Source of the DNA: Dallia pectoralis
Taxonomy: Eukaryota; Chordata; Actinopteri; Esociformes; Umbridae
Direction: 5' to 3'
Length of the DNA: 64,000 nt
NCBI GenBank assembly: GCA_029465975.1
Contig: CM055739.1
Span: 6,304,628-6,368,627 of the forward strand
Positions 35,720-46,676 of this stretch are shown here, one piece after another. The notes beneath the pieces were generated by a model that ran no database searches, was not told the origin of the DNA, and worked only from the letters and a program-made list of their open reading frames with translations. Position 1 is the stretch's first letter. The number at the start of each line of letters is the position of its first letter. Position numbers and translations under genes: made by a program.

Positions 35720-38700
35720 TCAAGGGATTTCTGTTACTCCCTGGCGCCCTCCTGTGGCCCTGAGTAGGAAGCGCAAGTTGATGGGTTTGGATGGGATCAT
35801 CAGTGTTCTTGTCTTGGGCTCAATTTTTGCGTCCCCATCCACTGGCTGCACCTCATAATGCTGCATCAACTGGAGATAGGACAACATAGTGGTATTAATG
35901 AGAAGCCATGGAGATACATGTTCATGACCCTCTGCTGCATTTTGTCTGCCCTGGTGGGGTTCCCCGACATCCCAGTTTGAGAAACTGCACCATGGAAGTG
36001 GAGTTTGAATGAGGCTCACCAGGCAAATTGAGTTCGTAACCATTTATATTTGTGTCTGGCGATGTCGTTGTTGTACTTTATATAAAAAGTGGGACAGACC
36101 GCCTCTGTATGCACAGTGAGAACAGTGAGTGAACGTTTTGTTTATTTATGAAGAACTCTTGCAGAAACGTACATCATCTGATATGCCCTGGTTAAAATGA
36201 CAAAATACTGCCACATTTGTCAGACCTGATAAGTCCGAACTTGGTCAAATTGCCGTACTTACAACAGAAGTAGAAATGCTGCTAAACTAGCTGTGGCTTC
36301 TTTGGTTTTCAAAAAAATATATAATAAAGAAAGTTCAGCTAGTGGACAGTGAGTCTTTATAACAAGCAAGCATACACATTTATTCATATGGCACAATTGG
36401 TTTTTCTACTTTTAAAGGAAGTTAAAGATGGCCCACCTATCTACCAAAATCCTGGTAAACTTTTGCCTCTGCATGGTTGAGAGCATTCTAACCAACTGTG
36501 CCACAGTGTGGTACAACGTTTGCTCTGCGACCGACCGGCAGCAATATTAGGGACCCCTCACACCCAAGCCATAAACTGTTTGCCCCTCTGCCATCAGGCA
36601 AGCGGTACAGATCACACTGACATGTCACGCCCATGTCACACTCTCCTACTTACCCTGGAGAGGGCAGAGTGCATCTCCAGCTCGGCCACTCTTTTGCCCA
36701 CACAGGCTCTGACGCCCACTCCGAAGGGTATAGAGCTGTATGGATGGTGTTGGTATGCCTCCTCTTCCCCTCTCAGCCAACGGTCAGGCCAGAAACACTC
36801 CGGATTCACAAACTCCCCCTCGTCATGGCTGACTGCGTAGTGGCACAGATGAAACTGGGTCTGCCAGGACACAGGGGGATGAAGACTGACAGGTGTTCTG
36901 GACAACCACATTCATTTAGACATTGACTGAATTCAATAAAAGTTAAACCACTCTTTTCAGGAAGATGTATAAAATCCAGCGACCTTCTCTCCAACGTCTG
37001 CCCTCACCTTTTTGGGGAAACAGTAGTTGTCGACGACAACTTCATTTTCTAATGTCAGACGGCCGTTCCCTGAAACTACTGGATACATCCTGCAACAAAT
37101 GAGGTTTACTAACAAGGTTCGGGAGGAGGACTTTCAGGTAATTAATTACAGGTGGAAGCTCTCAGCAATCAACGACTAGGGTACATATAGACTCAGCAGT
37201 CTTACCTCGCTCCGCTGACAGCTCGCAGCATCCCCCCACCACCCCTTCTCCGCTCAAATTCTAGTCCTAACCACTTACATGCGGGGGGGTACTCTGGGTT
37301 CGGGCCGAATTCCGAGCCCGGAGCCCCGGGCCGGATTCCGAGCCCGGATCCCTCCCTCCGGACAGCACGCCAAATACGCATTAAACCTATCCCTTAATTG
37401 GCATGTAAGTGCGAACTCGTGAACAGCCAGCAGGTTGGACTTTTAGTTATTGAAATATGTTCTCAGGGCAGCATCGCATCTAATTGGCTCTCTTAGCCCT
37501 CCAATCAGTGGCAGCAGGAGGCGGGGACATGGTTTGGAGGGCAGGCTTAGATAATTTTTTTACTCAGGACAGCATGTTTTTCTATCAAGCTGTTAATTAA
37601 CTAGCAGCATAACTTGTTATCAAAGCCAGTAACAGTTACACACTTCATCAATTGAGCTGTTATTTAACTAGCAGCGTAACTTGCTATCATAGCCAGTAGA
37701 AGTTACACATTTCATCAGGTTAAGGTAATTAATAGAATATAAGCTAACATTAGCTATGATCCTGTCATTTCTTAGAGCTAGCTAGCTTACTAATGTAAGA
37801 AGGCACTGCTGCCGCTGATTGGACGGCTGAGAGAACCAATTATGCTGCCCTGAGAACATATTTCAATCACTAAAAGTCCAACCTGGGTATCTTCCCCTGG
37901 CAGAGCATAACCAGGGAAAACGGCACTCAGTTATTGCATGTGTGGGCTGCCAAACATGAACACTTAATTAAAATGTTATATTAATGCTAAATAAAGAGGT
38001 ATTTATCTCATAATTCAAAGTCCTAAAATAAGTATTTAATTAAAAACAATTGTGAACACTGGCGTGTGTGGGTGTGTGTGCGTTCACCTCAGAGTCTCTT
38101 TTATCACTGCCTTTAAAAAAGGCATCCTGTTCAGGTCGTTAGCCCTGGGCTGCTGTAGACCGGGACACACTGATATAATCTCCTGGTACAGTCTGTTCTG
38201 GCACACAGGGTCACGAGCCAAGTGGTACAACGCCCATGACAAGGTGTTGGACGTCTGAGGGCGGGACGAGGAAAATATTGGTTAACTGTCAACTGTGGGG
38301 ACACTGTGTCGGAAAATAGTAACCAGTGGTTACAAGTACGTATCAATAATTAGGAAATCCAAAAAACAGCTAGAGGACGTTCATTTGGATCACTGGCGAA
38401 TTTCAAGTGGCATCTGTGTACTGAACAAGAGCGTCGGGCGAAATCTCTGCTGTCTATTGAGCTGACGTGAGTTTGATCTAGCAAACACAGATTTTACCTG
38501 AATTCTGAATATGTAGAGCCTGAGACTTATGTTTGCCGTGAGCAACAGATTCAAAACAAGAGGATCTAAGAAGTTTTAGAGACATGCCCAGACCTCAACA
38601 ATAAACGCAATCAGGAAATCAATCAATCAAATGTATTTTTGGCACAAAGTGCTTTAACAATCGCTCAGCCTGAACTCGACAGTGCGCGTCAACAAGTGGA

Positions 38701-41700
38701 TACACAAGTCATGTCATGCTATTTCTTAATGGTTACCGTTGGTTAGCGATAGATCCAGATGGTTGTTAGTGTATCAGGTAGTCTGTTAGTGTTACAGGTA
38801 GTCTGTTAGCGTAACAGGTAGTCTGTTAGCGTCACAGGTAGTCTGTTAGCGTAACAGGTAGTCTGTTAGCGTCACAGGTAGTCTGTTTGCGTCACAGGTA
38901 GTCTGTTAGCGTATCAGGTAGTCTGTTAGTGTAACAGGTAGTCTGTTAGCGTAACAGGTAGTCTGTTAGTGTAACAGGTAGTCTGTTAGCGTAACAGGTA
39001 GTCTGTTAGCGTCACAGGTAGTCTGTTAGTGTAACAGGTAGTCTGCTAGTGTAACAGGTAGTATAACAGGTAGTCTGTTAGTGTAACAGGTAGTCTGTTA
39101 GTGTAGCAGGTAGTCTGCTAGTGTAACAGGTAATCTGCTAGTGTAACAGGTAGTCTGTTTGTGTAACTGTTAGTGTAACAGGTAGTCTGTTAGCGTCACA
39201 GGTAGTCTGTTAGTGTAACAGGTAGTCTGCTAGTGTAACAGGTAGTCTGCTAGTGTAACAGGTAGTATAACAGGTAGTCTGTTAGTGTAACAGGTAGTCT
39301 GTTAGTGTAGCAGGTAGTCTGCTAGTGTAACAGGTAATCTGCTAGTGTAACAGGTAGTCTGTTTGTGTAACTGTTAGTGTAACAGGTAGTCTGTTAGTGT
39401 AACATGTAGTGTAACAGGTAGTCTGTTTGTGTAACTGTTAGTGTAACAGGTAGTGTAACATGTAGTCTGTTAGTGTAACAGGTAGTCTGTTAGCGTAACA
39501 GGTAGTCTGTTAGTGTAACATGTAGTCTGTTAATGTAACAGGTAGTCTGTTAGTGTAACAGGTAGTCTGTTAGTGTAACATGTAGTGTAACAGGTAGTCT
39601 GTTTGTGTAACTGTTAGTGTAACAGGTAGTGTAACAGGTAGTCTGTTTGTGTAACAGGTAGTCTGTTTGTGTAACAGGTAGTCTGTTTGTGTAACAGACA
39701 ACCTCAGTATTTGGTAATCAAGGCATAGGGAGGGTACTTTCAAGAATCTTTGCTAAACACTATCATTATAACATTATTCCAAATGTGTAATTTTAATATT
39801 TTTGTCATAACACATGAACACAAAATAAAAAAATAACCTTGAATGATTAGGGGGTGAAAACTTTAGACTGTAATTTATATACACGGTAAAGGAAGAAATT
39901 ATTTAACCCCCAGCTGATTTTGTATGTTTGTCCACTGACAAAGACATGATCAGTCAATAATTTGAATGGTAGGTTTATCTGAACAGTGACTGCATGTACT
40001 GCATGTGCTATATGTAAATGTCAAGATTAAATTCCTAGATTACCTTAAGGCAACACCCAGAACATGTAAGAACATTAGTTTACAGGCGTCCATGTCGTCC
40101 TATAACTATGTCACGTGTGATTAGACTCAATAGAACATATTTGGGAGAGGGAGGCTTTGAGGTGCCATTGGGGGGGCGTTTGTTTTACGAGAATTTAGAC
40201 TGAAGATTGCAACAATAGGTGCTTAAACTAAGCTAAAACCTGCCAGTTTACGGCACTGTGATTAGTGGAGACGGAGTCAAGTATCACTTTTTCTCTTCAG
40301 CTTCTGGCGCAGCTCTGAGCAGCGTTCACAATAACAGGCGCAGAGTAGGCGGTCATAAAAGTTCACCATCAACGCGTGTGTACACTCTGGAGGGTTAGGG
40401 TTATACCGTGAATGCCTTGTTATTGCCGTGGTTATACATTTACGGGAGGGATTTTTCACTGTCGGCCTTTGCCTGAAAAGCAACTTCGCGTCCAGCATCC
40501 ATATGCCAAATGCGGTACAACGTTGCCAAAACACATGAACACTAACTTGCATGTATAAATCTATCCATATATCTATACACACATATCGCACATATCTACA
40601 ATAAACAATATTCGAACTAACACAGACAACCGCTAGCTCACAAGCTATACACTGATCATGTCTTTGTCAGTGGGCAAAAGTACAAAATCTCAAATAAAAT
40701 GGTTCAAATTACGGTATAAAACCGCACTGTAAAGATCAAACTAATCTAACACATTCCAATGTAGCACATGTTAATGTGTATTCATGTGAAGGTCTGAAAC
40801 ATGCCATATCTCTTTTTGGTCCACTGGATACCCTCAAGGCCACTGGGGGCCAATGTGCACCCCACATACTACCACAGCATTACTGAACATCCCAACTAAC
40901 AAGCGTAGGAGCAGTCCAGTTGACACAAAACACTTCAGATTCAGCGCCTCCTCACACTCCTCTCACCGTGTCTACAGCCCCCAGGAGAAGCTCTGTGACA
41001 TTGATGTAGATCTCTCCCAGGGACAGTTTTTTGGAGGACAGCAGGTCTGTCAGGTACATACCCTCTACCAGCTGGCCGGCCTGCACCTGGACATCCAACT
41101 GAGCCAGCTTATGGTCAATCAGATGCTTAGCTGAGGTTATAAACACAAATACAGTAAACATCTTCAATCCATTTTTTCAATTGAACCTCTAAATCAGGAA
41201 CCTATTCAGACCCGGGACACCAGGTGGATTCAATTATAGATGAGGTAGAACAGAACCCTGATTACAAGGTTGTATTGGATTAATGGTGGGACGGATCTGA
41301 ACACAACTGCTATGCATTCTACAGATGCTAACCTGATACCGCTAGCTCGCATCCGACTGCGTTGTGGGCGTTACACTCTTGTCAACTCCATGCAGAGGAA
41401 AAACAAACCTCACACTTACCTACACCCACAAGGTCATCCCAGGCCTGGATGAAGCGTTTCCAGTAGGGCAGGACGTTGCGCGTCCATTTCGGGAGGAAGA
41501 GGACAACCTCGGACAGATACAGCATGTTGTTAGCCGCTGATATGAACTTGAGCGTGTCCTCTGGGATGTCCTCCTGGAGACAACCCAGTCGTGTCTCAAA
41601 CAAGATGGAGGACACCGCTGGAGAGGAGGAGCATTTATCCGATGAGTGCTCTGACAGGATGCGAAAGCTATGCAAGAGTTATATTAGGTGAAATAATTGT

Positions 41701-43435
41701 AGCGGATAGCGGGGTATGTTGTCACACTTTTCACACTGTGTAGTATTTACATCAATGTCATACCAAATTAAAGATGGAGGTCTTTGGCTTTTCATCTTTC
41801 ATTACGGAGTTGTAAAACGAATAATTTATTGCAACTCGCCCCAACTTGCCCGCACGTACTGTAACTTGTCACACTACGTTGGGTAAGTTATCTCAATAGA
41901 TAATCAACGAATAAGAACACAACTAATTAGTTGTGAATATTGCCTAGAGGCAATTCATGACTTTCAATAAAAACAGTAGTCCAGGGATATGTCGGCTACT
42001 CAAAACGTCACGTACATATATTTATCAATTTATATGTGTACGGACATGTGTTCAAATGTCAACAATAGCGTTAGGACTGCTACTAAAGTATCAAAAGCCA
42101 CGTTATTTTTCCCTTTTGTTTTACATTTGAAAGAGAAACTTCAAATGTAATTAGAAACTCGGGTTCAGAGTGAACAGTAAGTTGACCATAGAACACACAA
42201 AATAACTATGTGCTTTTGTAATAGGACCTCTATTGTTGGTGTTGGAGATATGAGCAGCGTGACAACTTATCAATGTGACATTTATACAGCTCTCCCCTTC
42301 TGCAACGCGCCAATTTCACCAAAAAATGCATCACTACCTTCAAAGCCAAACTTGTAGAGCTCTGCGGTGAGATTCGGCACGGTGGCCTGGTCACTGCTGC
42401 GGAGGCGAAGCAGCTCGAACCGCTGGAGCAGGTCACCGATCACCTGATGGATGACAGGAGCATACTGAGAAACCTCTGTCATCTTCAGCAGCTTAGGGTT
42501 CAGAGCTCTACGCATACGAAACCACTCTGGGCCGTCACTACAGTGGAGGATAAGAAGAGGGAGATGGGAAAGGAGAAGAGACAGTGGTTCTAGATATCAC
42601 AAATCACACATGAGGAATGGCTTTGATTACTATAGGAACATGAGACACTTTTGCTTTAGCCACTCACCTCAGGTGGAGTCCATAGTCCTGTCCCCGCATG
42701 TCGCAATACTCTTTCCAGTGTGGCAGCTCTGTTCTCACTGGGTAGCGGCCCTCCTGTCGGATCACCTCGGCTATCAGCTTGGCGGACGCCACATTCACAA
42801 TGTCAAACGGGCCAAAACGCGAGCGCCAGATCGGACCATAAATGTTCTTGTGTTTAATCTGTATTGGAGGCAAAATACATATATATGTTACATGGTACAG
42901 CAGCACTTGCTGAAAATACTACCAGTTGTTTTTATTCAAAAAAGTTTCAATGGGACATATCTATTGACCAAAATATGCAAAAAAAAATGGGTTTAAAGTG
43001 GATTTAAAAGAACCCAATTCAAAAATGTGAAAATGTTGATGGTAGAGCAGCACTTCCAGAAGATACTACAGTTGTTTTTAGTCAAAACAGTTTAATGTGT
43101 CTGAATTATTGAGAGAATTCGATAGAAATTGGCTTAAAAAAAATTATAAAAAAATGTGAAATAAAAAAATGCTAAACTAAAAATGGTGATAGACGAGCAG
43201 CCGTTCCATGCTACATGCTGCCGGTTTTCATAAAAATGATTGGTCTTACTTGCATAGAATGGCTTTTGTCTGCATATCCCTTAACGAACAGCCAATACAC
43301 CGTCGTGGCCAAATTAGGTCCAGGTAAGTCGTCGATTGTTTTGTACTTCTTCGGGTGAGTTTTTGTCGTCGTCAGCGACATTGATCCTAAATATCTACTA
43401 GTACCGGACTTGAACCTCAGCATCCCAAGCGCCAT
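35720..43435 (-). CDS. cyp27a1: CYP27A-family mitochondrial cytochrome P450 (9 exons)
   Basis: CYP27A1 is the mitochondrial sterol 27-hydroxylase of bile-acid synthesis; fish carry several CYP27A copies. Exons on the - strand: 43250-43435, 42668-42858, 42338-42537, 41420-41617, 40967-41130, 38088-38254, 37008-37089, 36654-36860, 35720-35869. They join in phase to 514 aa (human: 531 aa, also nine exons). A basic, Ser/Thr-rich N-terminus fits a mitochondrial presequence. Residues seen: K-helix E366-T-L-R369, PDRW near 420, and heme loop FGVGVRACVG with Cys449. IRQEGRYPVRTELPHWKEY and LPKWTRNVLPYWKR point to CYP27A rather than CYP27B or CYP27C. The I-helix motif reads G309-A-V-D-T-T where the family has A-G-V-D-T-T. 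The start at 43435 is a choice: two further in-frame ATGs lie upstream. Introns hold a LINE scrap, a MITE and a 20-bp array. The substrate is inferred from family only. Confidence 0.92.
36440..36625 (+). mobile_element. LINE ORF2 C-terminal scrap in cyp27a intron 8
   Basis: The + strand reads FCLCMVESILTNCATVWYN and, after a deletion, RDPSHPSHKLFAPLPSGKRY. Both are familiar from the C-terminal region of fish non-LTR retrotransposon polyproteins. It lies between exons 9 and 8, antisense to the P450. Confidence 0.75.
37431..37885. mobile_element. 455-bp MITE in cyp27a intron 6
   Basis: Terminal inverted repeats of about 80 bases begin CAGGTTGGACTTTTAGT and include GAAATATGTTCTCAGGGCAGC. The right arm is the reverse complement, ending AAAGTCCAACCTG. 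Inside are two direct copies (about 65 bases) of GAGCTGTTA, TTAACTAGCAGC and GTAACTTG. No transposase is present. The superfamily is not recognised. Confidence 0.85.
38613..38710. mobile_element. Fish SINE/LINE-tail fragment, copy 1
   Basis: CAATCAATCAAATGTATTTT then CACAAAGTGCTTTAACAATC and CAGCCTGAAC resemble 49141-49255. This is a common teleost dispersed-repeat 3' region. It lies in cyp27a intron 5. Confidence 0.65.
38763..39692. repeat. 20-bp minisatellite in cyp27a intron 5
   Basis: About 45 copies of a 20-bp unit, GTAACAGGTAGTCTGTTAGT, with GTCAC, GTATC and CTGCTAG variants. From about 39060 there is a higher-order pattern in which short GTATAACAGGTA and GTGTAACTGTTA modules recur as a block of about 180 bases. 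It ends about 1.3 kb before exon 5. Confidence 0.96.
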
Positions 43436-43825
43436 CGACAGTGTCCGGCCTAAGTAATTAGTGAGTCCTCGATTCCTGTTTCCCACATCGATGAAACATG
43501 TGTTGATTGAAGAGTAAAACATATTTGCCAAATTAACATTGTGAAGATAGACACAATACACACTATTTAACACGTTTTACAACTGAAAGTTACGTATAAC
43601 TGTATATAAACATTCCCCAAATTAAAAGGCTAAAGAAATAGGCACTGTCTATGAAATATACGTTTAAAGAAATGAACCCAATTATAACGTTGTTACACCG
43701 GACATTAAATTAATGCAATGCAAAATATTTTGACATGAACATTAGCAAAAAATATATTTGAAATAGGTTTTTAAAGTAATTCCAGTATAAACACAACTTT
43801 CTCGCCGCACCCAAGTAATGATAGC

Positions 43826-43967
43826 GGTTTACGGTCAGAAAACATTAAGTGCGCTATACTTCTGATTAATGATCATTCCGCAGATTGTGCGGTTCTTCGG
43901 GTCTATGAGTACTCACATTTTAAATGCTTGGCAACTTCGCAGTCAGGAATGTCAACTGGTGAAGTGG
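43826..43967. repeat. 5'-flank block of cyp27a, copy 1 (duplicated at 46537-46676)
   Basis: Starts about 390 bases upstream of the P450 start codon. It shares about 135 bases at roughly 85-90 percent identity with 46537-46676, including CGGTCAGAAAACATTAAGTG, GGTTCTTCGGGTCTATGAGT and ACTCACATTT. On the - strand it contains GTGAGTAC, a good splice-donor shape, conserved in both copies. It may therefore contain the untranslated first exon and promoter. Confidence 0.9.
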
Positions 43968-44247
43968 GAGAGGCGTCTATCTTATTCTAGCAAACCGTAA
44001 CACATTGGGTGTGTTAATACCCTCGCCCGAGTCGGTGAGTCGCAGATTCAATTTTTTTTTATCGTTCAGGACCTTTAGGGTAGCCGTGGTGCAGCCATGA
44101 CCAGCAAAAAAACAGACTGCATAGAGGAAACGGATGCAATGAGATTGTGTACAGAATGACTTGCATCAAACGGCACACTGAAATTCCTATGACATGGCAA
44201 GCAACAACTATAGTTAGAAGAACAAAAAACTAAAACCGAATTACAAA

Positions 44248-44440
44248 GAATATACAGAATACACATGGCTAGAAAATATACATAATGAAGTGTGAATATG
44301 GACAGTATGCTTTCCTTAAATACTTAAATACTGCAATAAAAATGATCTAGTGCCAGTAGTGGATACCAGTAGTGAATATACAGAATGTACATAGCTACAA
44401 GATATGCATAATGAAGTGAATATGAACAGTATGCAATATT
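44248..44440. repeat. Two-copy direct repeat
   Basis: GAATATACAGAAT followed by ATACATAATGAAGTG at about 44248-44310 recurs in similar form at about 44375-44435. It lies immediately left of the LINE fragment and may belong to the same element. Confidence 0.6.
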
Positions 44441-44489
44441 AAATATTGTAGCAGTTGGGGCCGATGGTGTCTCCCGCTTTGAACAGGGT

Positions 44490-44985
44490 GGATTTCAAAT
44501 CTCTCTGGATTTCAGAAGATAGAGAGATAGGTTAAACAGACTGGTAATGGGGGCAGCAATAATATTTGCAGATAATTTTAGAAAAGATGGGTCCAGATTA
44601 TCCAGCCCAGCTGATTTGTATGGGTCCATCTTTTGCAGCTCTTTCAGTACATTGGCTGTCTGGATAGGGGTAAAGGAGAAGTGAGGGGAGGGGTGTGGGA
44701 ATGTGACTGTTGCAGTTGTATAGCAGTTAGCATGGGGGTGAGTATTCAGATGAAAGGCATGGATCTCTATTATCTTAATCTTATCAGTAGTGACAGTATA
44801 CCTCATTTTAGCACCATAGGAATTTGGGAGGAGGTGACTTTTAAAAGGGGCATGTTTATTTTGGTCAAAGATAAATTCATTTTTGAGGTACAGCCAAGCG
44901 TCCTCTACTGATGGGATGAGATTAATGTTCAACCAAGATATAGAGTTCAGGTTGTTTAGAAAGGCCTGTTCGCTGAAGTGTTTTA
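44490..44985 (-). mobile_element. L2/CR1-type LINE reverse-transcriptase fragment
   Basis: A continuous - strand frame reads FLNNLNSISWLNINLIPSVE, then the connector before the RT, then KELQKMDPYKSAGLDNLDPS and FLKLSANIIAAPITSLFNLS. The last parts are the first conserved blocks of L2-type RT (normally K-x-PGPDNL; here KSAGLDNL). It stops before the catalytic core. Confidence 0.85.
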
Positions 44986-45025
44986 GACAGATGAGGGGTG
45001 CCGTCTGACGGAGATGAGGGGTGCT

Positions 45026-45121
45026 CGTTTTAGATTCTTTACATTAAATAGTTGATCCTTGTGAAACGTTTTATTCATCTTTTAATGTCTCAAAACTATG
45101 CTTGGCACAGACAGAACGTTG
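45026..45121. repeat. 3'-flank block of cyp27a, copy 2
   Basis: Direct-orientation copy of 35551-35627 with an insertion of about 20 bases (GAAACGTTTTATTCATC region). It ends at CAGACAGAACGTTG, where the inverted-arm element begins. Confidence 0.9.
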
Positions 45122-46538
45122 CCTATGGAGCCAGATTTGGGACAAATGTATTGGCCGTAAAAAAAAAATTTGGGCTGAAAAATATATTTTCAAATGTAAA
45201 ATAATATAAGGCAAACAAAGAAAAAAATATTGTTTGAAAAAAAGATACATTTTAAACATAATCAAAAAAAATCTGAACGTAATTAGTGGATGTTTGGATC
45301 CCATCCCAAAAAAATTATGTCAAACCCACTGTTGTTTGCTATACTGGAATTGTACTCATCATTCAGGTAAAAAAGTGTATCCAAAAATGTTCTGTAGTGT
45401 GCAAATATGACATTTACTGTCAGGCCTTAAGAGAAGTTCATTCTTCATCTAAATGCAGTCGGCTTGGGCTTGCTTTTTTACCATATAAGTAGAGAAGTCT
45501 CATATGTGTGTAAAAACAGGGTGAAAGACGTACAGAAAGACGGCCTAGAAAGGGGAAGTGAGGAAGGGGAAGTGAGATTAGCTGCAGAGAACGACAGGTT
45601 ATCTTGAGCAATAGTAAACCAGACAGGGTCGAGACAAGGAAAAGTTAAGTAAAAAGGTCAGGTCAGAAAAAAATAACCACGATATAAACGTATAAAAGCT
45701 CTGTGAACAAGGGAGAGTCAGATCACACTGGGCAGGATTTGACTGTACTGTGTGATCTCCGAAGATATATCTTTGATTGAAACTTGTTGAACGGACTTCT
45801 TGACTCTGCGATTCTTTCTCACATTAACCAACTCGGGAAAGTAGTTATACTTTAACAGTAGTTAGATACGTAATTTCCAATTTAACAATTCCAAATCCGA
45901 AAATATTCCTGCAATGCTAAATTTGTCTAAATCCAGTCAGCATTATGAAAATAAGATTTTCCCTTTATAACGTCATGCTAAAAACAGAAGCAAGTTACGT
46001 TATTAGCGTTACAATAAAAATGCCAAATGCTCCTGTAGCAGAAATCTGGTTTGAATCTATATCTTAAATATGTAAAAACGGCCAGAGAGAAAACTTTCCA
46101 TTCATTAACAGGTGCATTCTAATGCAATCCTGAGTTACCCAAACTAAATGTGGATACATATCTAAACATTTTAAACCAATATAGCAAGAACAACCGTAGC
46201 CGTGATCCGTGTCTTTCAGCTGTATCGAGCGCCATTTTGACGATCAGATTGCTAGTGGGTCTACTAACTGTCACTCAAACATGCTCGTGATAACCACGCC
46301 CACACGCCAGAAAGGGGCCAAAAGTTTTGGTCATAAAAAAAACTTGTAATCGAAAAGACTGAATGACTGAATTTTTTTGGGATTGGATCCAAACATCCAC
46401 TTATTACATTCAGGATTTTTTTATTATGTTAAAAATGTATCTTTTTTCAAACAAAAACTTTTTTTTCGTTTACCATATTTTATTTTACATTTGAAAATAT
46501 ATTTTTCAGCCAATATTTTTTTTTCTGGCTCCATAGGT
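45121..46538. mobile_element. 1.4-kb element with ~180-bp terminal inverted arms
   Basis: The left arm, about 45121-45315, and right arm, about 46371-46538, are inverted copies. Tips read CCTATGGAGCCAGA and TCTGGCTCCATAGG, and inner parts share AAAAATATATTTTCAAATGT and GTGGATGTTTGGATCC. The loop of about 1.05 kb has no transposase. It contains a TATAAAAG and a stretch at about 45690-45824 that looks like the R/U5 end of an LTR, without proof. No target duplication is obvious. Confidence 0.8.
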
Positions 46539-46676
46539 TTTCGGTCAGAAAACATTAAGTGCGCTTCTTGGGATTAATGACCATTGCGCAGATTGTGCGG
46601 TTCTTCGGGTCTATGAGTACTCACATTTCAAATGCTTGGCAACTTCGCCTTCAAGAAAGTCAACTGGTGAAGTATG
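46537..46676. repeat. 5'-flank block of cyp27a, copy 2
   Basis: Direct-orientation copy of 43826-43967, lying immediately right of the inverted-arm element. It retains the conserved GTGAGTAC on the - strand. Confidence 0.9.

Noticed and set aside
35720..43435. Assignment as CYP27C1, which neighbours MAP3K2 in human
   Set aside because: The LPKWTRNVLPYWKR, IRQEGRYPVR and SNTLSWALYHLARDP blocks match CYP27A1 much better than CYP27C1.
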